Origin: Hominisplanchenecus_A murintestinalis
GTDB taxonomy: Bacteria > Bacillota > Clostridia > Lachnospirales > Lachnospiraceae
Direction of reading: 5' to 3'
NCBI RefSeq assembly: GCF_943193015.1
Contig: NZ_CALPCM010000078.1
Span: 1 to 6,190, forward strand
DNA: 6,190 nt
Within the stretch, counting starts at the first letter, position 1. Every line of letters begins with the position of its first letter. Both the position numbers and the translations under genes were made by a program. Shown here in pieces: positions 1-5,597 of this stretch. The notes under the pieces are model-generated. The model saw nothing but the letters and a program-made list of their open reading frames with translations. It did not search any database and had not been told where the DNA came from.

Positions 1-4
1 CACC

Positions 5-27
5 AAGGGGAAAGTCTGCCCTTTTTT
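5..27 (+). terminator. Candidate intrinsic terminator of a plus-strand gene left of the window
   Basis: AAGGG (5-9) can pair with CCCTT (19-23) across a 9-nt loop, and the right arm runs into six T residues (22-27). On the plus strand this has the form of a weak intrinsic terminator for a gene that would end before position 1. On the minus strand the same stem is not followed by a T run, so it is unlikely to end the queC transcript. The stem is only 5 bp and the gene it would serve is not visible, so confidence is modest. Confidence 0.4.
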
Positions 28-64
28 AGAAGAAAAATATTTTTCATTTACCTATTGACATTTA

Positions 65-751
65 TTAGCTGGACTCATATTCTATCGGGTCCTGAATTCC
101 ATTTAGCGCAAACGCATTCATCCTATCCATACAGGTCGCACATTTTCCACACGCCTTCTCCCCTCCTTCATAGCAGGACCAGGTGAATGCAAAGGGCACC
201 TGAAGTTCCATCCCTGCCCGAACCACATCTGCCTTATGGCTATACAGAAATGGAGCCTCGATTTCCAACTGCTTTCCGCTCCCCTCATACACTGCCCGGC
301 TGATTGCTTCATGAAATGCTTCTGAAGTATCCGGGTACGCATTTCCCGCGCTGTCATCCGCATGCGCCCCATAATAGATCTTCTCACATCCATCCGCCAG
401 CGCAACAGACGCCGCTGCCGCAAGAAACAGCCCATTCCGAAACGGAACATAGGTAGAAACCGGTTTTCCAGTACTCTCCTGAAGCTGGGATGCATATGTG
501 CCCTTGGGAATTTCTCCCCTTCCCTCAAGTAATGTACAGTCTGAACCCGCAAATATCATCCCCATATCCAGTTCCTTATGTCTCACATGATAATGCTGCG
601 CAATCCTCCGCGCCGCTTTCAGTTCATTGCTGTGCTTCTGCCCATAAGAAACAGACAGGCTCAGCACATTCTCATAGCCATACTTCTCTACGGCAAGCGC
701 CAGGCAGACTGTCGAGTCAATGCCGCCGCTTGACAACACCAGTACTTTCAT
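65..751 (-). CDS. queC: 7-cyano-7-deazaguanine (preQ0) synthase QueC
   Basis: Cytoplasmic ATP-dependent enzyme that converts 7-carboxy-7-deazaguanine and ammonia to preQ0, the last step before reduction to preQ1 in queuosine tRNA modification. The 228-residue protein has the N-terminal PP-loop SSGGIDST (7-14) that binds ATP. It also has YVPFRNGLFL (101-110) and the C-terminal zinc site with C193, C201, C204 and C207 in the pattern WSCY...CGKCATC. The TWSCYEGGEK and late NGIQDP segments resemble, from memory, the archaeal/thermophile-type QueC more than the E. coli/B. subtilis type (TCYNG, CETDFSGYPDCR). The ATG at 751 is chosen because GGAGG lies 7 nt upstream; a GTG at 769 would place this ribosome binding site inside the coding region. 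No queD, queE or queF is adjacent within the window. Regulation is probably by the leader aptamer and terminator upstream. The family assignment is very secure. Confidence 0.95.
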   Translation of the reverse strand: MKVLVLSSGGIDSTVCLALAVEKYGYENVLSLSVSYGQKHSNELKAARRIAQHYHVRHKELDMGMIFAGSDCTLLEGRGEIPKGTYASQLQESTGKPVSTYVPFRNGLFLAAAASVALADGCEKIYYGAHADDSAGNAYPDTSEAFHEAISRAVYEGSGKQLEIEAPFLYSHKADVVRAGMELQVPFAFTWSCYEGGEKACGKCATCMDRMNAFALNGIQDPIEYESS

Positions 752-790
752 ACATTTTCCTCCAATCACAATTCAGCCGTACAAAAAAGC

Positions 791-816
791 AAAAAAAATC
801 CCGCAAAACGCAGGAT
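791..816 (-). terminator. Intrinsic terminator in the queC leader (attenuator)
   Basis: On the minus strand ATCCTGC and GCGGGAT form a 7-bp stem (one G-U pair) around the 5-nt loop GTTTT, followed directly by a run of T (plus strand A791-A798). It lies between the queC promoter and the queC start codon, about 40 nt upstream of the ATG. As placed it would abort queC transcription unless opened. This position, downstream of an aptamer-like structure, is typical of riboswitch attenuators. Confidence 0.8.
798..816. repeat. 19-bp direct repeat, copy 1 (terminator stem)
   Basis: This segment, with core CCGCAAAACGCAGGAT, matches the segment at 910-928 at 17 of 19 positions in the same orientation. 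This copy forms the hairpin of the queC leader terminator. The match continues more loosely to the right (TCAATAAAAT against GTCAACTATAAAA), which hints at a local duplication, but this extension needs gaps. Confidence 0.6.
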
Positions 817-832
817 TCAATAAAATCGGGTT

Positions 833-887
833 CCCTAGTTTTGTTTAACGACAGGATGGTACGCTCGAGCAATCGGGCCGAACTGTC
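833..887 (-). promoter_or_regulatory. Candidate preQ1-I-like riboswitch aptamer upstream of queC
   Basis: Read on the minus strand, GACAG (887-883) can pair with CTGTC (854-850) as a 5-bp P1. UUC follows the 5' strand of P1 and an ACC precedes the 3' strand, as in class I preQ1 aptamers. The A-rich tail TTAAACAAAACTAGGG (848-833) closely resembles the Thermoanaerobacter preQ1-I tail (UUAACAAAACAAGG, from memory). CCC in the loop (877-875) could pair with the terminal GGG (835-833) as the pseudoknot P2. The loop between the P1 strands is 28 nt, against roughly 11-13 nt in well-known members, so this would be a variant with an insertion. Gene context (queC) and the downstream terminator support the call. 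I could not run a covariance model. The alternative is a different 7-deazaguanine-sensing leader. Confidence 0.6.
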
Positions 888-904
888 TATTCAGCTGTAT
901 TGAA

Positions 905-933
905 ATTATATTCCGCAAAACCCAGGATGTCAA
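905..933 (-). promoter_or_regulatory. queC promoter, sigma-A type
   Basis: On the minus strand a perfect -35 TTGACA (933-928) and a perfect -10 TATAAT (910-905) are separated by exactly 17 nt. Transcription should start near 898, giving an untranslated leader of about 147 nt before the queC ATG at 751. The long leader agrees with the aptamer and terminator seen inside it. Confidence 0.9.
910..928. repeat. 19-bp direct repeat, copy 2 (promoter spacer)
   Basis: Partner of the repeat at 798-816 (core CCGCAAAACCCAGGAT, 17 of 19 positions identical). This copy fills the whole spacer between the -35 and -10 boxes of the queC promoter. The two mismatches weaken the hairpin that the other copy forms. 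It could be the trace of a duplication or a protein-binding site. Confidence 0.6.
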
Positions 934-950
934 CTATAAAAAATTTTGTT

Positions 951-979
951 TTTACACGCTTACTGTCCTTACGCATAAC
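951..979 (+). promoter_or_regulatory. Candidate promoter of the small-peptide genes
   Basis: TTTACA (951-956, 5 of 6 matches to TTGACA) and CATAAC (974-979, 4 of 6 matches to TATAAT) are 17 nt apart, which would start transcription near 986, about 33 nt before the ATG at 1019. The A+T-rich stretch 934-950, shared with the divergent queC promoter, could act as an upstream element for either. The -10 box is weak, so the call is tentative. Confidence 0.45.
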
Positions 980-1018
980 CATCTGTATTTCGGGCACACT
1001 ATCAGCGAGGTGATATCT

Positions 1019-1168
1019 ATGTCTTATGTTTCAGATGAAATACGCCCGAAGTTTGATACTCTGTCCATTGACCTGAAAAATGAAATACTGAAACGCGATG
1101 TTCCCCTAAATACCATACACGATTTGATACGTGTTCTGGAGGATATTGTCGCTGAGTCTGAGAACTGA
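1019..1168 (+). CDS. Small acidic protein of unknown function (49 aa)
   Basis: An open frame of 49 codons from ATG to TGA, preceded by the good ribosome binding site GAGGTG with 6-7 nt spacing. The product begins MSYVSDEIRPKF and ends EDIVAESEN. By eye it has two amphipathic helical stretches, about residues 11-26 and 30-46 (the latter LNTIHDLIRVLEDIVAE). It has 11 acidic and 6 basic residues, no cysteine, no signal peptide and no membrane segment. It is followed after 43 nt by a second small gene on the same strand and probably shares its transcript and terminator. I have a vague impression of similar short clostridial hypothetical proteins but cannot name a family, so no function is assigned. 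The ribosome binding site, codon-like composition and clean position between a promoter and a terminator argue that it is a real gene. Confidence 0.75.
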   Translation: MSYVSDEIRPKFDTLSIDLKNEILKRDVPLNTIHDLIRVLEDIVAESEN

Positions 1169-1211
1169 CGGCATCAATTTTAACATTGTTTATTTGAGAA
1201 AGGAGACGCTC

Positions 1212-1391
1212 ATGAAACCACAGGCATGCCACAGAGGGAACACTTCTGCCTATGATGACGGAAATATTCCTGAAATTGACCTTCCCGGAACATCTAACGC
1301 ATCACGGGACATTCCGTCCGAATTTGATAATAATGTACCGAAATTAGATGAAGATTCCCGCCCAAGACAGGACGGTCCCGGAGGAAATTAA
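1212..1391 (+). CDS. Small acidic, proline-rich peptide of unknown function (59 aa)
   Basis: An open frame of 59 codons starting at ATG 1212, with AAGGAG about 6 nt upstream (1200-1205). The frame is open further upstream to 1131, but only this ATG has a ribosome binding site. The peptide starts MKPQACHRGN and ends PRQDGPGGN. It has 7 prolines, 8 Asp, 3 Glu and only 6 Lys/Arg. There is one cysteine (C6) and no hydrophobic segment, so it is likely disordered and has no Sec signal. It contains three similar units, NIPEID (18-23), DIPSEFD (33-39) and NVPKLD (41-46). It is the last gene before a strong terminator and follows the 49-residue gene by 43 nt. It might be a modified-peptide precursor or a small regulatory partner, but no maturation enzyme is in view and no double-glycine leader is seen. 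Function unknown. Confidence 0.75.
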   Translation: MKPQACHRGNTSAYDDGNIPEIDLPGTSNASRDIPSEFDNNVPKLDEDSRPRQDGPGGN

Positions 1392-1401
1392 TTTTAAAAG
1401 A

Positions 1402-1443
1402 GACAGCAGCCTGCATTTAGCGATGCCGGCTGTTGTCCTTTTA
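1402..1443. terminator. Strong bidirectional intrinsic terminator
   Basis: GACAGCAGCC (1402-1411) pairs with GGCTGTTGTC (1428-1437) over 10 bp with one G-U pair, and an inner GCAT/ATGC stem extends it across a single mismatch. On the plus strand it is followed by CTTTTATAA and ends the small-peptide transcript. On the minus strand it is followed by TCTCTTTTAAAATT and can end the ABC exporter operon, whose last stop codon is at 1476. This fits the convergent arrangement. Confidence 0.87.
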
Positions 1444-1475
1444 TAATTCAAAAAACTACAGCAATTTCCCATACT

Positions 1476-2624
1476 TTACCTTCCCGAAAATTTTTCCCGC
1501 TTTTTTGATATGATATCCGCAGCTACGATAAATATCAGAGTAAAGCCCAAAATCACTCCTATATTGACAAGGATCGGCCTAACCGATGTAAAGCTGACAT
1601 CTTCCATAGTTTTCAAAAACTCATTTGTCTGGATATACCAATAGGACGGCAGGATATGCGCCGCCTTCAGCACAGAATCCGGAAGCCACTCTGCCGGAAC
1701 GAAAGCGCCGCACAGAAAGCTTGAGCCAAGCGCCACCACATTAACGATTCCGTTCAGTGCATTTTTGTTTCCGACAAGATTCCCGATAAGGAAAGCAATT
1801 GCCAAGGAGCATACCATAAATACAAAAGAATTTGCCACATACAGAAGTCCCTGCGCGGTGAACATAACTTTTCCTACTAAGACAAAACTCAAAATCACAT
1901 AGAGCAGCCATAGTGCAAACGCAAACAAGCCGTTTGACAGCAACAGCAGGCGGTTCATTTTCCGATAGTCCATACTGCTCACTGCAGTTCGCCTGCGGAT
2001 TTTCTCTTCACGAAAGCTGGACAGCACCAGGCAGATGACATACACACATCCCGCCAACAGGCTATAGTTCAAGAAATTATAATAAAACGCCGCTTTCTCT
2101 AAATTCCCTGTATCCAGTTTTGACGTAACCTCCACGGAAACCTGTTTTTCCAGGATCCCACTGACTGCAGCCGCCAGTTCTTCTCCGTCCTCCGCATATT
2201 TTACATAAGCCCTTGCAGTCTTTAGATAGCGCGACAAAAGCATCTCCGCATATGACGAATGATAGTCCCCGGTGCTTTTGACTTCCAGCTCCGTCTCCCT
2301 GCCCTCCAGAAAATCCTTCCCGTAATTTTCCGGAATGTACAAAATATAACTGACATCCCTATAAAACAGGGCGTCGTCCAGCTCCTCTTCTTTCATTTCT
2401 CTAATTTCACAATTCTCTGCCATATACGAAAGCAAGCCCCGGGTAATCCCTGCGTTTTCATCCCGATTGATAATAGATATCTCCGGTCTGCTTGCCGTAA
2501 ATCCCATACTGCTCTCATTTGTCTGCATTTGAAAACCGCCGAACCCAACCAGCAGAACTGTATATAAAATAATCGGTATCCTGCATTGGTTCAGCACTTT
2601 CAAGAACGCTCTAAATACTGTCAT
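1476..2624 (-). CDS. ABC-2 type transporter permease, second subunit (382 aa)
   Basis: Integral membrane subunit of an ABC exporter, paired with the permease encoded immediately upstream. The layout is one N-terminal transmembrane helix (about 16-33), a large extracytoplasmic domain (about 35-180), then five helices near 183-203, 227-250, 258-281, 290-312 and 350-370. This is the 1+5 topology of the ABC2_membrane_3 family. The segment FVPAEWLPDSVLKAAHILPSY (309-329) resembles the extracellular re-entrant region common in this family. The ATG at 2624 follows GGAGG with 7-nt spacing and lies 14 nt inside the end of the preceding gene, so translation is probably coupled. Length is usual for the family. 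The two permeases presumably form a heterodimer with the ATPase at 3787-4725. The substrate cannot be told from the sequence; drugs, peptides or lipids are the usual cargo of such exporters. Confidence 0.9.
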   Translation of the reverse strand: MTVFRAFLKVLNQCRIPIILYTVLLVGFGGFQMQTNESSMGFTASRPEISIINRDENAGITRGLLSYMAENCEIREMKEEELDDALFYRDVSYILYIPENYGKDFLEGRETELEVKSTGDYHSSYAEMLLSRYLKTARAYVKYAEDGEELAAAVSGILEKQVSVEVTSKLDTGNLEKAAFYYNFLNYSLLAGCVYVICLVLSSFREEKIRRRTAVSSMDYRKMNRLLLLSNGLFAFALWLLYVILSFVLVGKVMFTAQGLLYVANSFVFMVCSLAIAFLIGNLVGNKNALNGIVNVVALGSSFLCGAFVPAEWLPDSVLKAAHILPSYWYIQTNEFLKTMEDVSFTSVRPILVNIGVILGFTLIFIVAADIISKKREKFSGR

Positions 2625-3786
2625 ATTTCTGCCTCCTCAATCCTAATACCGAGAACAAAATCATACTAAATGCAAACACCAGAAGACTGGCCGCATTCTG
2701 CCAGTAACGGTCAAATGTATCATAATAATAAAGCGCATACAGTCCATCCGTAATCATATTCGCCGGATTGAGAAGATTGAGCAGCGGAATATTTTTGTCC
2801 ACAAGATATTTCATGGTAATCCCCATCATCCCCGACAGAAAACATCCCGCCATAGTCACGGAAATCACGATACCTGTCTTTACATTATCGCCGGATTTTA
2901 CAAGAACCGCAATGGCAATTCCCACGGACAGCCCAGCCAGTCCGCCGCACAATGCCAGCAGCACAATCAGGGGCAGATGATTCCCATAATCCACATGCAG
3001 CACAAAAATTGTAAATGCAAACAACAGCGCTACGCCAACCATCTGAATCACATAACCTGCCAGTACGCTGCTGAGGATCATCCGGCTCTTTCCCACAGGG
3101 CTTACTGACACCCGTTTCCCCTTGCTGCTCATATTCGCCAGATTTTGGTTCACCGCCACCATTCCTAAAATCCCGCCATATAGACAAGTCATTGCAATCA
3201 GTGTATAAAATTCAATCATTGTATAACTCAGATTAGCCCCCGAAATATCCCGTATACCCCCATTTTCACTGTCAACCAGATTCATAACCTCTTTACTGAG
3301 CTGTTCATAAAATTCTGCTGTAGGCATTTCTCCCTGCTGTATCCGGCGCTCCGCTGTATTTCGCACGATTTCTTCCGTTTGATAAATTTCCTCCACCACA
3401 TATTTCAACACTGTCTCATTAATCCCGTCAGACGCAACCGTCACCTGTGGCTCTCCATCTGCCAGCATAAAATATCCTGCGATTTCTTTTTCCGAGAGCA
3501 GGCGTTTCGCCTCCTCTTCGCTCACATACTTCGTACAAAATACTTGCTCTCCGCTCGCCTCGTCACTCAAAGCTTCCAATGATTCCTTCCACATTTCACT
3601 TTCACGGAAACCTGTGTTTTCCACTACCGCAATGTCAATCACATGGAGCTTTTCACTATCTTCAATGTCAGAAAAAGCCATATAAAAAAAAGCGCCCAGA
3701 ATAACAGGAAAAGCAAAAGTCCAGAAAATCAGCATTTTATCTCCCAAAAGCGTCTTTGCCGTATACTTAAAATTATGCCAAAACAT
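2611..3786 (-). CDS. ABC-2 type transporter permease, first subunit (391 aa)
   Basis: Membrane subunit of the same ABC exporter. It has one N-terminal helix (about 18-37, rich in Phe), an extracytoplasmic domain of about 150 residues, and five helices near 192-212, 236-263, 271-295, 303-325 and 364-384, again the 1+5 ABC2_membrane_3 topology. The ATG at 3786 directly follows the TGA of the ATPase gene with no gap. The nearest Shine-Dalgarno (AAAGGAG) is about 12 nt upstream, rather far, so reinitiation after the ATPase is likely. Its 3' end overlaps the second permease by 14 nt. The two permeases share architecture but little obvious sequence, suggesting an old duplication and an obligate heterodimer. 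Substrate unknown. Confidence 0.9.
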   Translation of the reverse strand: MFWHNFKYTAKTLLGDKMLIFWTFAFPVILGAFFYMAFSDIEDSEKLHVIDIAVVENTGFRESEMWKESLEALSDEASGEQVFCTKYVSEEEAKRLLSEKEIAGYFMLADGEPQVTVASDGINETVLKYVVEEIYQTEEIVRNTAERRIQQGEMPTAEFYEQLSKEVMNLVDSENGGIRDISGANLSYTMIEFYTLIAMTCLYGGILGMVAVNQNLANMSSKGKRVSVSPVGKSRMILSSVLAGYVIQMVGVALLFAFTIFVLHVDYGNHLPLIVLLALCGGLAGLSVGIAIAVLVKSGDNVKTGIVISVTMAGCFLSGMMGITMKYLVDKNIPLLNLLNPANMITDGLYALYYYDTFDRYWQNAASLLVFAFSMILFSVLGLRRQKYDSI

Positions 3787-4725
3787 TCAGTCTCGCAGCT
3801 CCTTTCCCGTGAGTTCCAAAAAAACGTCGTTCAGCGTCGGCCGTTCAGAATAGATTTTACTGTAGCTGATATTCCTTTTCTTTAAAAACTCCATAAGTTC
3901 AATCAGGTTATTCTTTCCCTGCCGATAGGTAACTGACAGACTCTGCCCGTCATATGCCGCCCCCTCTACATAGGAAAGCTGCCTGATTTCCTCAAGGCAT
4001 TCCTTCGCCAGGGCATTTGTCTCCACGGTAACCTTCTCTTCGATGCGCGCCAGTTTCTTTAACGAATCGCATGTACCGTCTGCTAAAATCTTTCCTTTGT
4101 CCAAAATAATCACTCTGTCGCAGATAATTTCCACTTCCTCCATATAATGGGTAGTGTATACAATCGTCGCCCCCTGATTCCGCAGTGTCATGATGCCGTC
4201 CAGGATATTGTTGCGGCTCTGAGGATCCACCGCCACCGTCGGCTCATCCAGAAAAATCAACTTCGGTTTGTGGGCAATTCCACAGGCAATATTCAGACGC
4301 CTAAGCAGCCCTCCTGAAAGCTGCCTGGGACGGAACTTCTTATATTCTTCCAGCCCCACCAGCGCTATCGCCTCTTCAATGTACTGCTTTCTGATAGCTT
4401 TGTCCCGTATATACAGTCCGCAGAAATAGTCAATATTTTCATACACTGTCAGCTCCTCAAACACTGCCACATCCTGAAATACCACGCCGATTTTCCTTTT
4501 AATCTCATACGCATCCGGCCTCATTTCACTGCCGAAAATGCGAATGCTCCCGCTGCCAAAATTCAACAGGGACAAAATGCAGTTCATTGTAGTAGATTTG
4601 CCGCTGCCATTCGGTCCCAGCAGACCCAGAATCTCCCCTTCTTGAACCTCAAAAGATAAATCGTCCACCGCTTTCACTGCTTTATATTCCTTCGTCAAAT
4701 TTCGAACCTCTATCACATTCTGCAT
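3787..4725 (-). CDS. ABC transporter ATP-binding protein, ABC-2 exporter type (312 aa)
   Basis: Cytoplasmic ATPase that drives the two permeases encoded directly downstream. Numbered from the chosen start: Walker A GPNGSGKST (37-45), Q-loop Q84, signature LSGGL (136-140), Walker B LIFLDEP (156-162), D-loop around VDP (166-168) and switch H193. The signature ends in Leu rather than the textbook Gln; LSGG is intact, so activity is expected. The C-terminal 80 or so residues, ending RPTLNDVFLELTGKE, form the accessory domain typical of the DrrA/CcmA-like exporter ATPases. The ATG at 4725 is preferred because AGGAGG lies 8 nt before it; an in-frame ATG at 4749 has only a weaker AAGGA. The stop codon touches the next start (TGA then ATG). 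It lies 96 nt after the GrpB-like gene and no good promoter was seen in that gap, so co-transcription with that gene is possible. No TetR, GntR or two-component regulator is adjacent. Confidence 0.95.
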   Translation of the reverse strand: MQNVIEVRNLTKEYKAVKAVDDLSFEVQEGEILGLLGPNGSGKSTTMNCILSLLNFGSGSIRIFGSEMRPDAYEIKRKIGVVFQDVAVFEELTVYENIDYFCGLYIRDKAIRKQYIEEAIALVGLEEYKKFRPRQLSGGLLRRLNIACGIAHKPKLIFLDEPTVAVDPQSRNNILDGIMTLRNQGATIVYTTHYMEEVEIICDRVIILDKGKILADGTCDSLKKLARIEEKVTVETNALAKECLEEIRQLSYVEGAAYDGQSLSVTYRQGKNNLIELMEFLKKRNISYSKIYSERPTLNDVFLELTGKELRD

Positions 4726-4821
4726 CCAATCGTCCTCCTGATCCTGCATCTCATTTCCTTACACCGCCTTCTCTTTCTATGTAACTCCCCGCCAAACAGC
4801 CCTTTTCGGCTTAAGGAACTG

Positions 4822-5388
4822 TCAATACCTTCCGGCGTAAACTCTTTTTGCCTCTGACGTCCATTTCCTAATAAACTCTGTCTTTGCATTCGTATAAGCA
4901 TCTCTATCGTGTTCATACCGCTTCCACAGCTGCAATTTCATTGCTTCATATTCCTTAGCTATTTTTATATGTTTATTCAAGTAATCTCTAAAATACAATT
5001 CATCATTATCTCCGGCATAGCGAATGTGTACATGAAAAACTTTATCTGCAAATCCATCTTTCGTATATCCACGATTAAACGATATTCTATCTTCTTCTGC
5101 TGACATACGGATAAATCCGTTCTTTTCAATTACCTTTGCAGTATTCTGAATATCGGAATCCTTTGATATTTCAATCAGTACATCAACAATATCCTTTGCC
5201 CATATCCCAGATATAGCCGTACTCCCAATATGGCTAATTCTCTCAACCGGGCACTCAGACAATATGTTTTTTAAGAAAGATTCGATTTCATCATAAAATA
5301 TATTCCACTTATCGTCATGTGCAACAAGGAATATGGGAAATAACTCCCATAATTCTTCTAAGGACATTTCTGATAATTCTTTTTGCAT
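4822..5388 (-). CDS. GrpB family (UPF0157) nucleotidyltransferase-like protein (188 aa)
   Basis: Member of the GrpB/UPF0157 family, which has a nucleotidyltransferase-like fold and mostly unproven function. The core is HIGSTAISGIWAKDIVDVLI (about 53-72 from the chosen start), with the GS motif and the Asp of the DVLI strand expected to sit at the metal-binding site. Later family marks are HVHIRY, the YFRDYLNKH segment and the C-terminal YEAMKLQLWKRY helix. Length matches typical family members (about 170-190). ATG 5388 is chosen because GAGGA lies about 8 nt upstream; a GTG at 5403 overlaps that site. It has its own promoter at 5439-5467 and is divergent from the acetyltransferase gene. The gene is A+T-richer than the ABC genes next to it, which suggests a different origin. 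Relatives often sit beside acetyltransferases or resistance genes in accessory DNA, but no resistance function can be claimed. Confidence 0.88.
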   Translation of the reverse strand: MQKELSEMSLEELWELFPIFLVAHDDKWNIFYDEIESFLKNILSECPVERISHIGSTAISGIWAKDIVDVLIEISKDSDIQNTAKVIEKNGFIRMSAEEDRISFNRGYTKDGFADKVFHVHIRYAGDNDELYFRDYLNKHIKIAKEYEAMKLQLWKRYEHDRDAYTNAKTEFIRKWTSEAKRVYAGRY

Positions 5389-5399
5389 TCCAATTTTCC

Positions 5400-5549
5400 T
5401 CACAAGTTTGACTTTCTTGTTCTATTTTCCTTTTCTAAATTATACACAAAAATATACGTTTTTTCAATTTTCGAACTTCTTTTGTTTAAGTAACGCTCCC
5501 ACAACAGCAGGCTAGTGTTGCTTCGTTTCTCTTGACTTTCATTAAACAT
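5400..5549 (-). CDS. Possible 49-codon leader ORF before the GrpB-like gene
   Basis: ATG at 5549 with AAGGAG 10 nt upstream, product beginning MFNESQEKRSNTSLLLWERY and ending RTRKSNL, very basic in its second half. Its TGA (5402-5400) overlaps the ribosome binding site of the GrpB-like gene, an arrangement that can couple translation. It contains the run Leu-Leu-Leu-Trp over a possible hairpin (CAACA 5502-5506 with TGTTG 5516-5520). Against it: the good promoter at 5439-5467 lies inside the frame, so the main transcript would not carry its start, and I found no convincing promoter upstream. It resembles no protein I know. It may be chance or a remnant. Confidence 0.22.
   Translation of the reverse strand: MFNESQEKRSNTSLLLWERYLNKRSSKIEKTYIFVYNLEKENRTRKSNL
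5439..5467 (-). promoter_or_regulatory. Promoter of the GrpB-like gene
   Basis: On the minus strand TTGAAA (5467-5462, 5 of 6 matches to TTGACA) and a perfect TATAAT (5444-5439) are 17 nt apart in A+T-rich DNA. The start would be near 5432, giving a leader of about 43 nt to the ATG at 5388. Confidence 0.75.
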
Positions 5550-5597
5550 ATATACTATGCTCCTTGTAAAGTTTGAAAGATTAATGAGGTAATATTT

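Noticed and set aside
32..45. 14-nt perfect palindrome GAAAAATATTTTTC after queC
   Set aside because: Pure A/T core with no stable stem or U tract after it; short A+T palindromes are common in such DNA. Not accepted as the queC terminator.
55..83. Plus-strand TTGACA (55-60) followed after 17 nt by TATTCT
   Set aside because: It would fire into the 3' end of queC in antisense, the -10 box matches only 4 of 6, and no plus-strand gene follows until 1019.
136..140. Loss of ATPase function from the LSGGL signature (residues 136-140 of the ATPase, gene at 3787-4725)
   Set aside because: Only the fifth signature residue differs from LSGGQ, all other motifs are intact, and related exporter ATPases commonly vary there. 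The coordinates of this entry are residues of the protein, not bases.
118..552. Open frame of 144 codons inside queC, and another on the opposite strand at 490-903
   Set aside because: Both overlap queC or its leader in other frames, have Arg/Met- or Ser/His-rich nonsense composition and no usable ribosome binding site.
65..751. QueC-like protein as part of a Qat or CBASS-type defence system
   Set aside because: Length and zinc motif are those of housekeeping QueC, the leader fits queuosine control, and no ATPase, nuclease or cyclase partner lies nearby.
2133..3615. Exact 13-mer CACGGAAACCTGT at 2133-2145 and 3603-3615, one in each permease gene
   Set aside because: The copies are read in different frames and encode different peptides; in about 6 kb a repeated 13-mer is expected by chance roughly once in four such windows.
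4820..4825. Minus-strand TTGACA at the end of the GrpB-like gene as promoter of the ABC operon
   Set aside because: At 16-18 nt spacing the next bases are G-rich (AGGGCT, GGGCTG, GGCTGT), with no -10 box.
5532..5556. TTGACT (5532-5537) with TATACT (5551-5556) as the acetyltransferase promoter
   Set aside because: The spacer is only 13 nt; at 17 nt the -10 would be CTATGC, a poor match. Left as unproven.
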